Origin: Streptomyces sp. JB150
GTDB taxonomy: Bacteria; Actinomycetota; Actinomycetes; Streptomycetales; Streptomycetaceae
DNA length: 64,000 bases
Direction of reading: 5' to 3'
Assembly: GCF_011193355.1 (NCBI RefSeq)
Contig: NZ_CP049780.1
Location: forward strand, 7,222,634 to 7,286,633
Under the pieces are notes generated by a model. That model was given only the letters and a program-made list of their open reading frames with translations, was not told the DNA's origin and did not search any database. The position numbers and the translations under genes were made by a program. Positions 1 to 8,754 of this stretch are shown here, one piece after another (within the stretch, counting starts at the first letter, position 1; each line of letters starts with the position of its first letter).

Positions 1-1172
1 TCGGCGAGTCCTTCACTCGCGACCCCTACCCCGTCTACGCCCGATTACGGGCCCAGGGACCGGTGCACCGCGTACGCATGCCGGAAGGGGGCGCGTCGGC
101 CTGGCTCGTCGTCGGCTACGAGGCCGGACGGGCCGCGCTGGCGGACGCGCGGCTGTCGAAGGACTGGAGCAAGGCGTCGCCCTCGCTGCCGCTGGGCGCC
201 GTGTCCTCCGGCCCGCACATGCTGCGGGCCGACCCGCCGGACCACACGCGGCTGCGCAAGCTCGTCGCCCGCGAGTTCACCGCGCGCCGCGTCGAGGAAC
301 TCGCGCCGCGCGTCCGCAAGACCACCGACGAACTCCTGGACCGGATGCTCGCCGCCCCCGACGGGCGCGCCGACCTCGTCGAGGCGCTGTCCTTCCCGCT
401 GCCGATCTCCGTGATCTGCGAACTCCTCGGCGTCCCCGGCCTGGACCGCGACTCCTTCCGCACCTGGTCGAACGAGGCGCTGGGCGCCACCGACCCGGAC
501 GTCCGCACGGCCGCGGCGGCCTCGATGGCGCGGTACATCACGGACCTCGTCCGGGACAAACGGCAGCGGCCCGGCGACGACCTGCTGAGCGCGCTGATCC
601 ACGGCTCCGACGGCGACGGCGACCGGCTCTCCCACGAGGAACTCGTCGGCATGGCCTGGCTGCTGCTCGTCGCGGGCCACGAGACCACCGTGAACCTCAT
701 CTCCAACGGCGTCCTGGCCCTGCTCACCCACCCCCGGCAACTGGCCGCGCTGCGCGCCGACCCCGCCCTGATCGACAACGCCGTCGAGGAGATGCTGCGC
801 TACGACGGCCCCGTGGAGACCCCCACCTACCGGTTCACCACCGAGCCGGTCACGATCGGCGACACGGTCATTCCCGGAGGCGGAGAGCTGGTCCTCGTCG
901 CCATGGCCGACGCCAACCGCGATCCCGCGCGTTTCCCCGCACCCGACCGCTTCGACATCTCCCGCGACCCCCGCGGTCATGTGGCCTTCGGCCACGGCAT
1001 CCACTACTGCCTGGGCGCGCCCCTGGCCCGTCTCGAAGCCCGTATCGCCATCGGCGCGCTGCTCGACCGCTGCCCCGGCCTCACCCTGGACATCCACCCG
1101 GCGGCGATCACCTGGCGCTCGGGCATGATGATCCGCGGACCGCACAGCCTGCCGGTCCGGTTCGGCGCCTGA
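1..1172 (+). CDS. Cytochrome P450, 5' end outside the window
   Basis: Haem-thiolate monooxygenase of the bacterial soluble type, needing a ferredoxin and reductase partner. The reading frame is open from base 3 with P450-like sequence before the first possible internal GTG (63), so the true start lies left of the window. Visible motifs are the I-helix AGHETT, the K-helix ExxR (EEMLR) and the haem loop FGHGIHYCLG with the cysteine ligand, followed by LARLEARIAI. The order and spacing match CYP105/CYP107-like enzymes of actinomycetes. The MFS exporter follows after 150 bp on the same strand, so the two may belong to a secondary-metabolism or detoxification locus extending leftward. The substrate cannot be told. 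Confidence 0.93.
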   Translation, partial: GESFTRDPYPVYARLRAQGPVHRVRMPEGGASAWLVVGYEAGRAALADARLSKDWSKASPSLPLGAVSSGPHMLRADPPDHTRLRKLVAREFTARRVEELAPRVRKTTDELLDRMLAAPDGRADLVEALSFPLPISVICELLGVPGLDRDSFRTWSNEALGATDPDVRTAAAASMARYITDLVRDKRQRPGDDLLSALIHGSDGDGDRLSHEELVGMAWLLLVAGHETTVNLISNGVLALLTHPRQLAALRADPALIDNAVEEMLRYDGPVETPTYRFTTEPVTIGDTVIPGGGELVLVAMADANRDPARFPAPDRFDISRDPRGHVAFGHGIHYCLGAPLARLEARIAIGALLDRCPGLTLDIHPAAITWRSGMMIRGPHSLPVRFGA

Positions 1173-1325
1173 CCCCCACCGATACCGGCGAGTGGGAGAC
1201 GGCACACGGGACGCCGCGCTCCCACTTCGCCGGCGTCCGGTGATCGAGTGGAGCGCCGTGGCGGGGCGGCGTACGGTCGAAATGGTGGTGGACCGGCCAC
1301 GTCCCCTCGCCGACGGCACGACGCC

Positions 1326-2885
1326 ATGAGCAATCCGAAGCCGACATCGCACGCACCGGCCGTACCGCAGGACAAGGAAGGCGGTGACGGCCGCGGGAAC
1401 GGCATGGCGCTCCTGGTCATCGCGTCATGTCAGCTGATGGTGGTGCTCGACATCACCATCGTGAACATCGCCCTGCCGGACATCCAGCGCTCCCTCGGCT
1501 TCTCGACGACGAGCCTGTCCTGGGTGGTCAACGCCTACACCCTCACCTTCGGCGGACTGCTGCTGCTCGGCGGTCGGGTGGGCGACATCCTCGGCAGACG
1601 GCGCGTCTTCGTCTTCGGCGTGCTCGTCTTCGTCCTCGCCTCGCTGCTCGGCGGCCTGTCGCAGAACGACTGGCAACTCCTCGCCGCCCGCGCCCTGCAG
1701 GGCGTCGGCGGTGCCATCGCGTCACCGACCGCCCTCGCCCTGATCAGTACGACCTTCCGTGAAGGACCCGACCGCAACCGGGCGTTCGGGGTCTTCGCGG
1801 CCGTCTCGGCGGGCGGCGGCGCGATCGGGCTGCTGGCCGGCGGCATGCTGGTGGAGTGGCTGAACTGGCGCTGGGTGCTGTTCGTCAACGTGCCCATCGG
1901 GCTGCTGATCGTGCTCGCCACCCCGCGCTGGATCCGGGAGTCCGAACGCCACCCCGGCCACTTCGACCTGACGGGCGCGCTGACGTCGACCGTCGGCATG
2001 GTGCTGCTGGTCTACGGGTTCATCCGCGCCGCGCAGGACGGCTGGCGGGACGGGCTCACGCTCGGCGCGTTCGCGGCGGCCGTCGTCATCCTGCTGCTGT
2101 TCGTGCTGGTCGAGCGGCGCTCCCGGCAACCCATCACACCGCTGCACATGTTCGCGGACCGCAACCGCGCGGGCACGTACGGCATGATGCTGAGCCTGGC
2201 CGCCGCCATGTTCGGCATGTTCTTCTTCCTCACGCTCTTCGTGCAGAACGTGCTGGACTTCAGCCCCCTCCAGGCCGGTCTGGCGTTCCTCCCGGTGAGC
2301 GCGGTCATCGCCGTGGGCGCGGGCCTCGCCTCCCAGCTGCTGCCGCGGTTCGGGCCCAAACCGTTCATGGTCACGGGTGGAATCCTCGCCGCGGCGGGCC
2401 TGGCCTGGCTGACCCTGACCGACGTCCACTCCACCTACGCGGGCAGCATCCTCGGCCCGATGCTCGTCTTCAGCTTCGGCATGGGCATGGAGTTCGTGTC
2501 CCTGACGCTGATGGCGCTGTCGAACGTGGCCACCCGGGAGACGGGCGCCGCCTCCGGCCTCCTCAACGCCACCCAGCAGGTGGGCGGCTCCCTCGGCCTG
2601 TCCATCCTCGTCACGATGTTCGGTACGGCCAGCACCAATGAGGCCGGCCGGCAGATCCCGGCGTTCCTGGCCCAGGCGACCCCGCGCGAGCGGCTGCGCT
2701 TCCAGCGCACCGGTCAGCTCCCGCCGCCGTGGGCCGACGAGGTCCTGGCCGCGGGCGTCTCGGCCGCCTTCGTCATCGCCGCGGTCTTCGCCGCGCTCGC
2801 CGCGGTGATCGCACTGCTCGTCGTCCAGGTCCGCCCGTCCGACCTGGAACGGCTCCAGGGCGGGGGACTGCCGACGGCGCCCTGA
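1326..2885 (+). CDS. MFS drug exporter, DHA2 (14-TM) family
   Basis: Proton-driven efflux permease of the EmrB/QacA type in the cytoplasmic membrane. The 519-aa length and about 14 hydrophobic segments fit the family. Motif A-like GGRVGDILGRRR lies after the second helix, and the DHA2-typical first-helix segment VVLDITIVNIALP is present. I chose the ATG at 1326 because the 26 residues before it (from 1248) are Arg/Gly-rich and not family-like; no strong Shine-Dalgarno is visible for either start. It lies downstream of the P450 on the same strand and could export that enzyme's product or confer resistance. The gene ends in a convergent hairpin facing the cyclophilin gene. Confidence 0.92.
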   Translation: MSNPKPTSHAPAVPQDKEGGDGRGNGMALLVIASCQLMVVLDITIVNIALPDIQRSLGFSTTSLSWVVNAYTLTFGGLLLLGGRVGDILGRRRVFVFGVLVFVLASLLGGLSQNDWQLLAARALQGVGGAIASPTALALISTTFREGPDRNRAFGVFAAVSAGGGAIGLLAGGMLVEWLNWRWVLFVNVPIGLLIVLATPRWIRESERHPGHFDLTGALTSTVGMVLLVYGFIRAAQDGWRDGLTLGAFAAAVVILLLFVLVERRSRQPITPLHMFADRNRAGTYGMMLSLAAAMFGMFFFLTLFVQNVLDFSPLQAGLAFLPVSAVIAVGAGLASQLLPRFGPKPFMVTGGILAAAGLAWLTLTDVHSTYAGSILGPMLVFSFGMGMEFVSLTLMALSNVATRETGAASGLLNATQQVGGSLGLSILVTMFGTASTNEAGRQIPAFLAQATPRERLRFQRTGQLPPPWADEVLAAGVSAAFVIAAVFAALAAVIALLVVQVRPSDLERLQGGGLPTAP

Positions 2886-2890
2886 GACAC

Positions 2891-2922
2891 CGAGCGGACC
2901 CACCCGCGGGCGGATCCGCTCG
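2891..2922. terminator. Bidirectional terminator hairpin between convergent genes
   Basis: The perfect 8-bp arms CGAGCGGA and TCCGCTCG flank a GC-rich centre that itself contains CCCGCGGG. The element sits between the MFS stop (2885) and the cyclophilin stop (2938). There is no U tract, as is common in Streptomyces. Confidence 0.65.
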
Positions 2923-2937
2923 ACGGCGTCCGCGAGG

Positions 2938-3438
2938 TCAGTCCAGCACCTTGGCGGACTCGATGACGACCTGCTCCTTGGGCACGTCCTGGTGCCCGCG
3001 CAGGCTGCCGGTCGGCACCTGCTTGATCCGGTCCACGACGTCCTGGCCCTCCGTGACCCGGCCGAAGACGGCGTAACCCCAGCCGTTCGGGTTCTTCGCC
3101 CGGAAGTCGAGGAAGTCGTTGTCCGAAACGTTGATGAAGAACTGCGCCGTCGCCGAGTGCGGGTCGCCGGTGCGGGCCATCGCCACCGTGTAGGCGGTGT
3201 TCTTCAGCCCGTTGTCGGCCTCGTTCTCGATCGGGGCCTGGGTGGGCTTCTGCGTCATGTCCGGGGTGAAGCCACCTCCCTGGACCATGAAGCCGTTGAT
3301 CACCCGGTGGAAGATCGTGTTGTCGTAGTGCCCGTTGCGGACGTACGACAGGAAGTTCTCGACGGTCTTGGGTGCCTCGGCGTCGTGCAGTTCGAGAACG
3401 ATGCGGCCGAAGTTCGTGGTCAGCTCGACCCTGGACAT
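2938..3438 (-). CDS. Peptidyl-prolyl cis-trans isomerase, cyclophilin type
   Basis: Cytoplasmic proline isomerase assisting protein folding. The 166 residues carry the cyclophilin core [16 protein letters not shown], the segment ending [10 protein letters not shown], and [10 protein letters not shown]. The ATG at 3438 is chosen because AAAGGGA lies about 9 nt upstream and the product begins [10 protein letters not shown] like other PpiB proteins; the extra 19 codons back to 3495 are not family-like. It is a single-gene unit convergent with the MFS gene. Between this gene and the next one upstream (3439-3722) I see nothing that can be called a gene. Confidence 0.93.
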   Translation of the reverse strand: MSRVELTTNFGRIVLELHDAEAPKTVENFLSYVRNGHYDNTIFHRVINGFMVQGGGFTPDMTQKPTQAPIENEADNGLKNTAYTVAMARTGDPHSATAQFFINVSDNDFLDFRAKNPNGWGYAVFGRVTEGQDVVDRIKQVPTGSLRGHQDVPKEQVVIESAKVLD

Positions 3439-3722
3439 GGAAATCGTCCCTTTCCGATGGGGCATGATCGATACACCCTGCATCTTGTCACGCACGTCCC
3501 CGGAGCACGCGGAATGCCCGCATCAGGACGGACAGGGAGGCGGTGCCCCGCCCACTCCAGGCCCTCGGCCGCGCCGGAGCCCCGCAGAAGAGTGTCCGCG
3601 TGCGAGCGACGTCACGCCGCACGCGGGGAGAGGAAGTTGAGGGCGAGGAGGGCGAAGGAACTAGCACATGAGGTGGTGAGAAGGAAGCCCCTTCATGGCC
3701 TCGCCGCCGCCGAGCCTAGCAG

Positions 3723-5984
3723 TCAGTCCGGGAGCAGGTCGCGCAGATTTTCGACGGTGATGATCCGGGAGTTCGAGGGCAGCCCGTCCGGCCGGGTCAG
3801 GCCGACGTAGGTGACCGGGCCGCGACCGTCCGGCAGGGGAGTCGTCCCGTCCCAGTGCGTCACGCTCGCCCCGCGCCCCGCCATCAGCCCCACCAGGTGA
3901 CCGACCGTCAGATACTCGCGTTCGACGATGCCGCGCAGCAGCGTCGCCACCGACACATGGTTGCCCTCCACCCGGTTCGCCGACGGGTTCCCCGCGAGGT
4001 ACAGGTGCAGCCACTTCGCGCGCCACCGGCCGTCGGTGCCGCGCAGGAACGCCAGGGGCAGCGCGACCCGGCCGGGCCCGCGCAGCTCCGACTTCGCCCG
4101 CACGGTGCGCGGCTCGAACGGCCGGCCCGCCTGCTCGCCGTCGCGCAGCATGAACCCGAAGAACGACTCCTCGGCCTCCTCGAACCCCTCCCCGGAGAAG
4201 ATGTTGACCTGCGGGACGATGAACGCGCCCCGCACCGCCCCCAGCCGCAGGTTGACGAACTCCGAGGCGCCGTCGGGAGCGTCGGTGATGTCACCGGAGT
4301 GCTCGCCCTCCACCGCGGACAGGTTGGTGTACGACAGCCAGCCGCGGGAGCGGTAGTCGCGGTCCAGCATCAGCGCCGACAGGTCGTAGTCGGTGCTGCG
4401 GTCCGACTGCTTCCAGTACACGAAGAAGCGCAGCAGCTCACCGTCCACGGGCGACAGGGAACCACGCGGCAGGACGCCCGGACCGGACGCACTCGCCTTG
4501 CCGCTCAGCGGAAGCGCCACATCCAGCACGTCCGGATCCACCACCACCCGGTCCACCGCCGGAAGCCGGCGGCACGTCTCGTCGTCGAGCGCCGCGATCA
4601 GCCGCTCGCGCGCCGACGGCGCCACCGGCCGGCGGTCGTCACCGGTGACCCAGGCACGGCCCCGGCGCCCCACGAACACCCGGCGCCCGCCCGCCGCCGC
4701 GGAGCGGTTGTGCAGATGCTCCCGCACCGACAGCACCACCCGGCCCGACACCCGGCCCGCCACCTCCTCGGCCGCGGCCACCACCGCCAGACGCTCCTCC
4801 TCGGTCACGGACTCCCGCAGCAGCCGGTCCAGCGACCGGAACAGCCTGCCCGGCGCGGCCTTCAGCAGCCGCACCGCGCCCAGGACGTCACCCGCCGCGA
4901 ACAGCTCCTCGACCCGGCCGTCGAGGGAACGCGCCTCCTTCACGCCGCGCGCGGCGGCGAACACCTCAGCGGCGTGCGGCCACCTCGGGTACTCGTGCGG
5001 GTGCAGACGCTCCCCGAGACGCTTGAAGGCCTCCCGGTGCGCGGTGACGTCGGACAGCTTGGCCGGCGAGGACGCCACCACCTCGTCGAGCCCCGCGAGC
5101 AGCGCACGGCGCACCGGCCGCGGCAGCGCCCGGAACCGGGTGGGCCGCAGCAGCGTCACGTCACCGCCGGACAGCGCGCACGCCAGCCGCAGCACGTCGG
5201 TGACCGTGTCCAGCAGCGGCTCCGCACCGGCCGCCAGGCGCGCCCGGTTGACGAGGGCGCGGTTCTCCCGCACGGGGATCTCCGCCGGCTGCGGCCCGTC
5301 CGCACAGTGGCCCGCGAGGAACTCCAGGTCCCGCAGACCGTCCTCACCCAGGGGGGTACGGCTCCCGGCCAGCGCCAGGTACAGCGCGGTGACCTCCTCG
5401 TCCAGCGGGCGGCCCGGGTGCAGCACCGTCACGCGGTCGCCCGCCGCCGGGATCAGCTCCTCGTGCGCGGCGAGCAGATCGGCGTACGTGTGCGGGTAAC
5501 GGCCGTACGACGGCAAGGTGAGCAGGTCCACCACGCCCGTGCTCAGCTGGGCGAGGGTGCGCTCGCGCACGGAGTCGTCGGCGAGCGCGTCGGCGACGCA
5601 ACGCGCCCAGAACCCCAGGGTGTCGGGCACGTTGGCCGGAAAGTCGAGGAAGTAGACGTTGGGCTGGACATGGTCGCCGACCGACTCCCGTACCGCGCCG
5701 AGAACCCGTACCGCCGTGTCGACGACCACGCCCTCGGACAGCCTCGACAGGCGCTCCAGGGCGGCCGCCGAGAGTTTGAAGCCCACCGACATCAGCGCGG
5801 CGTCGAACTGCCGGGCCGCCACGGTGGCCTTGCCCGCCGGTCCCCCGCTCTCCGCGGCCTCCGTGGCCTCGATGGCCGCCATGGCCTCGGCGGACTCCGC
5901 CGCCTGTGCGGCCTCCCCGGCTTCCGCGGGCAGGGGGACCCGATGAGTGTGCCGTACGACCAACTGTTCGAGCTTGTCACGCAT
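3723..5984 (-). CDS. SCO0854/MXAN_6230-like protein with TerD-like C-terminal domain
   Basis: A 753-aa protein resembling the SCO0854 family of actinobacteria and myxobacteria, recognised from memory rather than by search. The N-terminus (about residues 15-50) is a low-complexity Ala/Glu stretch. The middle is alpha-helical without a recognisable catalytic motif. The C-terminal third, from about residue 515, reads like a TerD fold: FFVYWKQ, then GWLSYTNLS and EHSGDITDAPDG, which parallels the calcium-binding D/G-rich loops of TerD proteins. I chose the ATG at 5984 rather than 6020 because the protein then begins MRDKLEQLVV. TerD-type proteins occur in stress and phage-response loci, but no ter genes are adjacent, so the function is unknown. 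Confidence 0.75.
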   Translation of the reverse strand: MRDKLEQLVVRHTHRVPLPAEAGEAAQAAESAEAMAAIEATEAAESGGPAGKATVAARQFDAALMSVGFKLSAAALERLSRLSEGVVVDTAVRVLGAVRESVGDHVQPNVYFLDFPANVPDTLGFWARCVADALADDSVRERTLAQLSTGVVDLLTLPSYGRYPHTYADLLAAHEELIPAAGDRVTVLHPGRPLDEEVTALYLALAGSRTPLGEDGLRDLEFLAGHCADGPQPAEIPVRENRALVNRARLAAGAEPLLDTVTDVLRLACALSGGDVTLLRPTRFRALPRPVRRALLAGLDEVVASSPAKLSDVTAHREAFKRLGERLHPHEYPRWPHAAEVFAAARGVKEARSLDGRVEELFAAGDVLGAVRLLKAAPGRLFRSLDRLLRESVTEEERLAVVAAAEEVAGRVSGRVVLSVREHLHNRSAAAGGRRVFVGRRGRAWVTGDDRRPVAPSARERLIAALDDETCRRLPAVDRVVVDPDVLDVALPLSGKASASGPGVLPRGSLSPVDGELLRFFVYWKQSDRSTDYDLSALMLDRDYRSRGWLSYTNLSAVEGEHSGDITDAPDGASEFVNLRLGAVRGAFIVPQVNIFSGEGFEEAEESFFGFMLRDGEQAGRPFEPRTVRAKSELRGPGRVALPLAFLRGTDGRWRAKWLHLYLAGNPSANRVEGNHVSVATLLRGIVEREYLTVGHLVGLMAGRGASVTHWDGTTPLPDGRGPVTYVGLTRPDGLPSNSRIITVENLRDLLPD

Positions 5985-6048
5985 CGCGGCATGATGGCAG
6001 AGACCGGAAACCGGCCGCACCGGGTTATGCCGCCGGGGGAGGACCCCC

Positions 6049-6990
6049 TCAGCCGTCGGCCGGTGTCTTCCCGCCGAGCGCGTCCGCCGCGGCGTGCAGG
6101 AAGGCGATCAGCTCGCGGACCAGCGCGGTCGGCCGCCGGCGGTGCACGACACTGATCTCGCGCGCCGGGCCCGGCCCCCGCAGCCGGTGGACCCGGACCC
6201 GGGGACGGTCCGCGCCCGTAAGCATGCTCTCCGGCACGAGCGCGCTGCCCAGCCCCGCGCCCACCAGCGCCAGGATGACGTGGTAGTCGGCGGACTCGTA
6301 CGCCACGCGCGGCTCGAACCCGGCCCGCCCGGCCAGCGACTCCAGGCAGACCCGGTTCGGGATGCCCGGCGCGCCCGAGATCCACGTCTCGTCCGCCAGC
6401 CGGCCGACGCCGACGCCGCCGCGCGTCCCGCTGCCGGCGAGACGGTGCCCGGCGGGCAGCACCAGCCGCAGCGGATCGTCGAGGAGCGGCTGCCGCTCCA
6501 GCCCCGGATGCGGCGTCGGCGCGACACCCGGGTAGCGGTGGGTGATCAGCACGTCGAGGTCGCCCGACGTCACCAGCCCGTAGCCCTCGGGCGGTTCCAG
6601 GTCCACGAGCGACAACTCGGCCCCCGGGTAACGGTCCTGGAGCGCGGCCAGGGCCGCCGGCACCAGCACCTGCGCCGCCGTCGCGAAGGAGCCGAGCGCG
6701 AGCCGCTGCGGCTGCGCCCCGATCGCCGCGTCGACCGCGGCGCGCGCCTGCCGCAGCTCGCCGACGACGCGCTCCGCGTGCTCCACCAGCACGGCACCGA
6801 CGGGGGTCAGCGTCACACCCGTCGGGCGCCGCTCCAGCAGCCGCGCGCCCAGTTCCGCCTCCAGCTTGGCGATCTGCTGCGACAACGCCGACGGCGTGAA
6901 GGAGAGCCGGCGGGCCGCCTCCGCGATGGACGCGGAGTGCGCCACCTCCATCAGCACCCGCAGACGGTTCACGTCCAGCTCTCGCCCCAT
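6049..6990 (-). CDS. LysR-family transcriptional regulator
   Basis: A 313-aa LTTR. The winged helix-turn-helix occupies residues 7-66 (SIAEAARRLSFTPSALSQQI), followed by the periplasmic-binding-like effector domain from about residue 90. It is divergent from the PLP-dependent dehydratase gene with 81 bp between the starts, the classic LTTR arrangement, so that enzyme gene is the likely target. A GTAAGC-N13-GCTTAC inverted repeat lies in the shared promoter region. The ligand is unknown; an amino acid is plausible given the neighbour. Confidence 0.93.
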   Translation of the reverse strand: MGRELDVNRLRVLMEVAHSASIAEAARRLSFTPSALSQQIAKLEAELGARLLERRPTGVTLTPVGAVLVEHAERVVGELRQARAAVDAAIGAQPQRLALGSFATAAQVLVPAALAALQDRYPGAELSLVDLEPPEGYGLVTSGDLDVLITHRYPGVAPTPHPGLERQPLLDDPLRLVLPAGHRLAGSGTRGGVGVGRLADETWISGAPGIPNRVCLESLAGRAGFEPRVAYESADYHVILALVGAGLGSALVPESMLTGADRPRVRVHRLRGPGPAREISVVHRRRPTALVRELIAFLHAAADALGGKTPADG

Positions 6991-6999
6991 GCGCCGATC

Positions 7000-7024
7000 G
7001 TAAGCATCGCTGAGGGCGGCTTAC
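7000..7024. promoter_or_regulatory. Candidate LysR operator
   Basis: Perfect inverted repeat GTAAGC-N13-GCTTAC, centred at 7012, between the divergent LysR (start 6990) and dehydratase (start 7072) genes. The arm length and dyad fit a LysR recognition site. It could control both genes. Confidence 0.6.
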
Positions 7025-7071
7025 CGAACGTCGCTGGCGCTTGTGGCCGCGCCGCTGAAGCATGGGGTCTC

Positions 7072-7995
7072 GTGACGACCGAGACCTCCCTCCTCACGGC
7101 CGCCGACGTGCGCGCCGCCGCCGCCCGCATCCGCCCCCACGCCCGCCGCACGCCGCTGCTCGACCTCGAGATCGACGGCCGGCGGGTGCTGCTGAAGCTG
7201 GAGTACCTCCAGCGCGGCGGGTCCTTCAAACTGCGCGGTGCCCTCAACGCGATGCTGTCCGGGCCACTGGACCGGCACATCGTCGCCGCGTCCGGCGGCA
7301 ACCACGGTCTGGCGGTCGCGACGGCCGCGTCGCTGCTCGGCGTCTCCGCCACGGTCTACGTCCCGGCCACGGCCCCCGAGGGCAAGGCCCGCCGCATCGA
7401 GGCCGGCGGCGCCCGGCTCGTCCGGCACGGCGCCACCTTCGCCGAGGCCGCCGCCGCGGCGGAGGCCCACGCGGCACGGCCCGGACACCGCTACCTCCAC
7501 CCCTACGACGATCCGGCCGTCGTCGCCGGTCAGGGCACCGTGGCCGCGGAGATCGTGGCCGACGCGCCCGACGCCGACACCCTCGTGGTGGCGGCCGGCG
7601 GCGGGGGCCTGGCCGCCGGCACGGCACTCGCCGCCGGCGGGCGCCGGGTGGTGGCCGTCGAACCGGAGAACTGCCGGTGCCTGCACGACGCGCTCGCCGC
7701 CGGAGAGCCGGTCGACTCGCCGGTGGACTCCGTTGCCGCCTCCGCCACGGGGGCGAGCCGTGTCGGAGACATTCCGTTCGGTGTGCTCTCGGCGCGGCCG
7801 CGCGAGCAGGTGACGTCGGTGCTGGCCGGCGACGACGAGATCCTGCGGGCGCGCGACCGGCTGTGGGAGGAGTGCCGGATCGCCGTGGAACCGGCGGCGG
7901 CCCTGCCGTTCGCGGCGTGGCTGGCCGGCCGGGTGCCCGGCGACCTGCCGTGCCTGGTCCTGTGCGGCGCGAACACCGACTGGGTGGCGCACTGA
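7072..7995 (+). CDS. PLP-dependent threonine/serine dehydratase-like enzyme
   Basis: Fold-type II PLP enzyme of 307 aa, cytoplasmic. The Schiff-base lysine lies in GSFKLRGA (about residue 50), the substrate loop is ASGGNHG, and the glycine-rich phosphate loop is AAGGGGLAAG. The family deaminates threonine or serine to 2-oxo acids, or racemises serine. There is no C-terminal ACT regulatory domain, so it is a catabolic-type or unregulated form. GTG at 7072 is chosen because it begins the family-like sequence and places the start right after the LysR operator region. The reading frame is open much further upstream, but that part is the antisense of the LysR gene. Exact substrate unknown. Confidence 0.88.
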   Translation: MTTETSLLTAADVRAAAARIRPHARRTPLLDLEIDGRRVLLKLEYLQRGGSFKLRGALNAMLSGPLDRHIVAASGGNHGLAVATAASLLGVSATVYVPATAPEGKARRIEAGGARLVRHGATFAEAAAAAEAHAARPGHRYLHPYDDPAVVAGQGTVAAEIVADAPDADTLVVAAGGGGLAAGTALAAGGRRVVAVEPENCRCLHDALAAGEPVDSPVDSVAASATGASRVGDIPFGVLSARPREQVTSVLAGDDEILRARDRLWEECRIAVEPAAALPFAAWLAGRVPGDLPCLVLCGANTDWVAH

Positions 7996-8008
7996 GCTCG
8001 CGGCACTC

Positions 8009-8044
8009 GCCGATGCCGACGCCGATGCCGATGCCGACGCCGGG
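8009..8044. repeat. Hexanucleotide-type short repeat
   Basis: Degenerate GCCGAY hexamer repeat directly after the dehydratase stop codon, in the 190-bp gap before the DUF2243 gene. No other signal is visible in that gap except the ribosome-binding site of the next gene. Confidence 0.6.
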
Positions 8045-8187
8045 TGCCGTTCGGACCCTGCCACGGGGCCGGGCGCGCCCCCGTCCGGCGGGCGGGCCGA
8101 TTCCCGACCCTCCGACGGTTGCCGCCGCGCAGGACGGGAAACCCGCCCCGGTGACGCGTGGGTGTGCCGACGGACGGAGGCGGGGAG

Positions 8188-8754
8188 ATGGTTTCCACCA
8201 CGAGAGAGGCGGCTGCGCCCGCGCTGCCGGCCGGTCTCAGGCTGCCGGGGATCGTGCTGGGCGTGGGGCTCGGCGGATTCGCCGACGGGATCGTGCTGCA
8301 CCAGCTTCTCCGCTGGCACCACATGCTCACCAGCACCGACCAGGACCGCATCGGACTGAAGTACTACGACCCCGACACGGTGCCCGGACTGCAGATGAAC
8401 ACGGTGTGGGACGGCGTCTTCCACGTCGTGTGCTGGCTCGCCGTCCTGAGCGGGCTCGCCCTGCTCTACTCCCGGGTGACCCGCGACCGGCGCCGGGTGT
8501 GGACGTCGCGGGTGCTGTGGGGCTGGATGCTCGTCGGCTGGGGACTGTTCAACCTCGTCGAAGGCGTCCTGGACCATCACATCCTGGGCATTCACCACGT
8601 CTACGCCGGTGACGGCCAGCTCTGGTGGGACCTCGGCTTCCTGCTCCTCGGCGCGCTCCTGATGGCGGGCGGCTGGGCCCTGCAACGCGGCGGCCGGCCC
8701 TTCGACCCCGACGCCTCCGGTGACCGGCGGTCAGAGCGGCGGCGGAGCGCCTGA
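8188..8754 (+). CDS. DUF2243 membrane protein
   Basis: A 188-aa integral membrane protein with four hydrophobic helices and conserved histidines typical of DUF2243 (FADGIVLHQLLRWHHM, then EGVLDHHILGIHH). The His-rich faces suggest metal or haem binding, but no activity is established. ATG at 8188 is preceded by GGAGGCGGGGAG; the upstream GTG (8158) lacks such a site. The stop overlaps the start of the CtaG-type gene by one base (TGATG), so the two are translationally coupled. The DUF2243-CtaG pairing recurs in actinobacteria and hints at a role near cytochrome oxidase assembly or copper handling. Confidence 0.88.
   Translation: MVSTTREAAAPALPAGLRLPGIVLGVGLGGFADGIVLHQLLRWHHMLTSTDQDRIGLKYYDPDTVPGLQMNTVWDGVFHVVCWLAVLSGLALLYSRVTRDRRRVWTSRVLWGWMLVGWGLFNLVEGVLDHHILGIHHVYAGDGQLWWDLGFLLLGALLMAGGWALQRGGRPFDPDASGDRRSERRRSA

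Noticed and set aside
6094..7071. Upstream extension of the dehydratase frame
   Set aside because: It is antisense to the LysR gene and Arg/Gln-rich; family-like sequence starts at GTG 7072.
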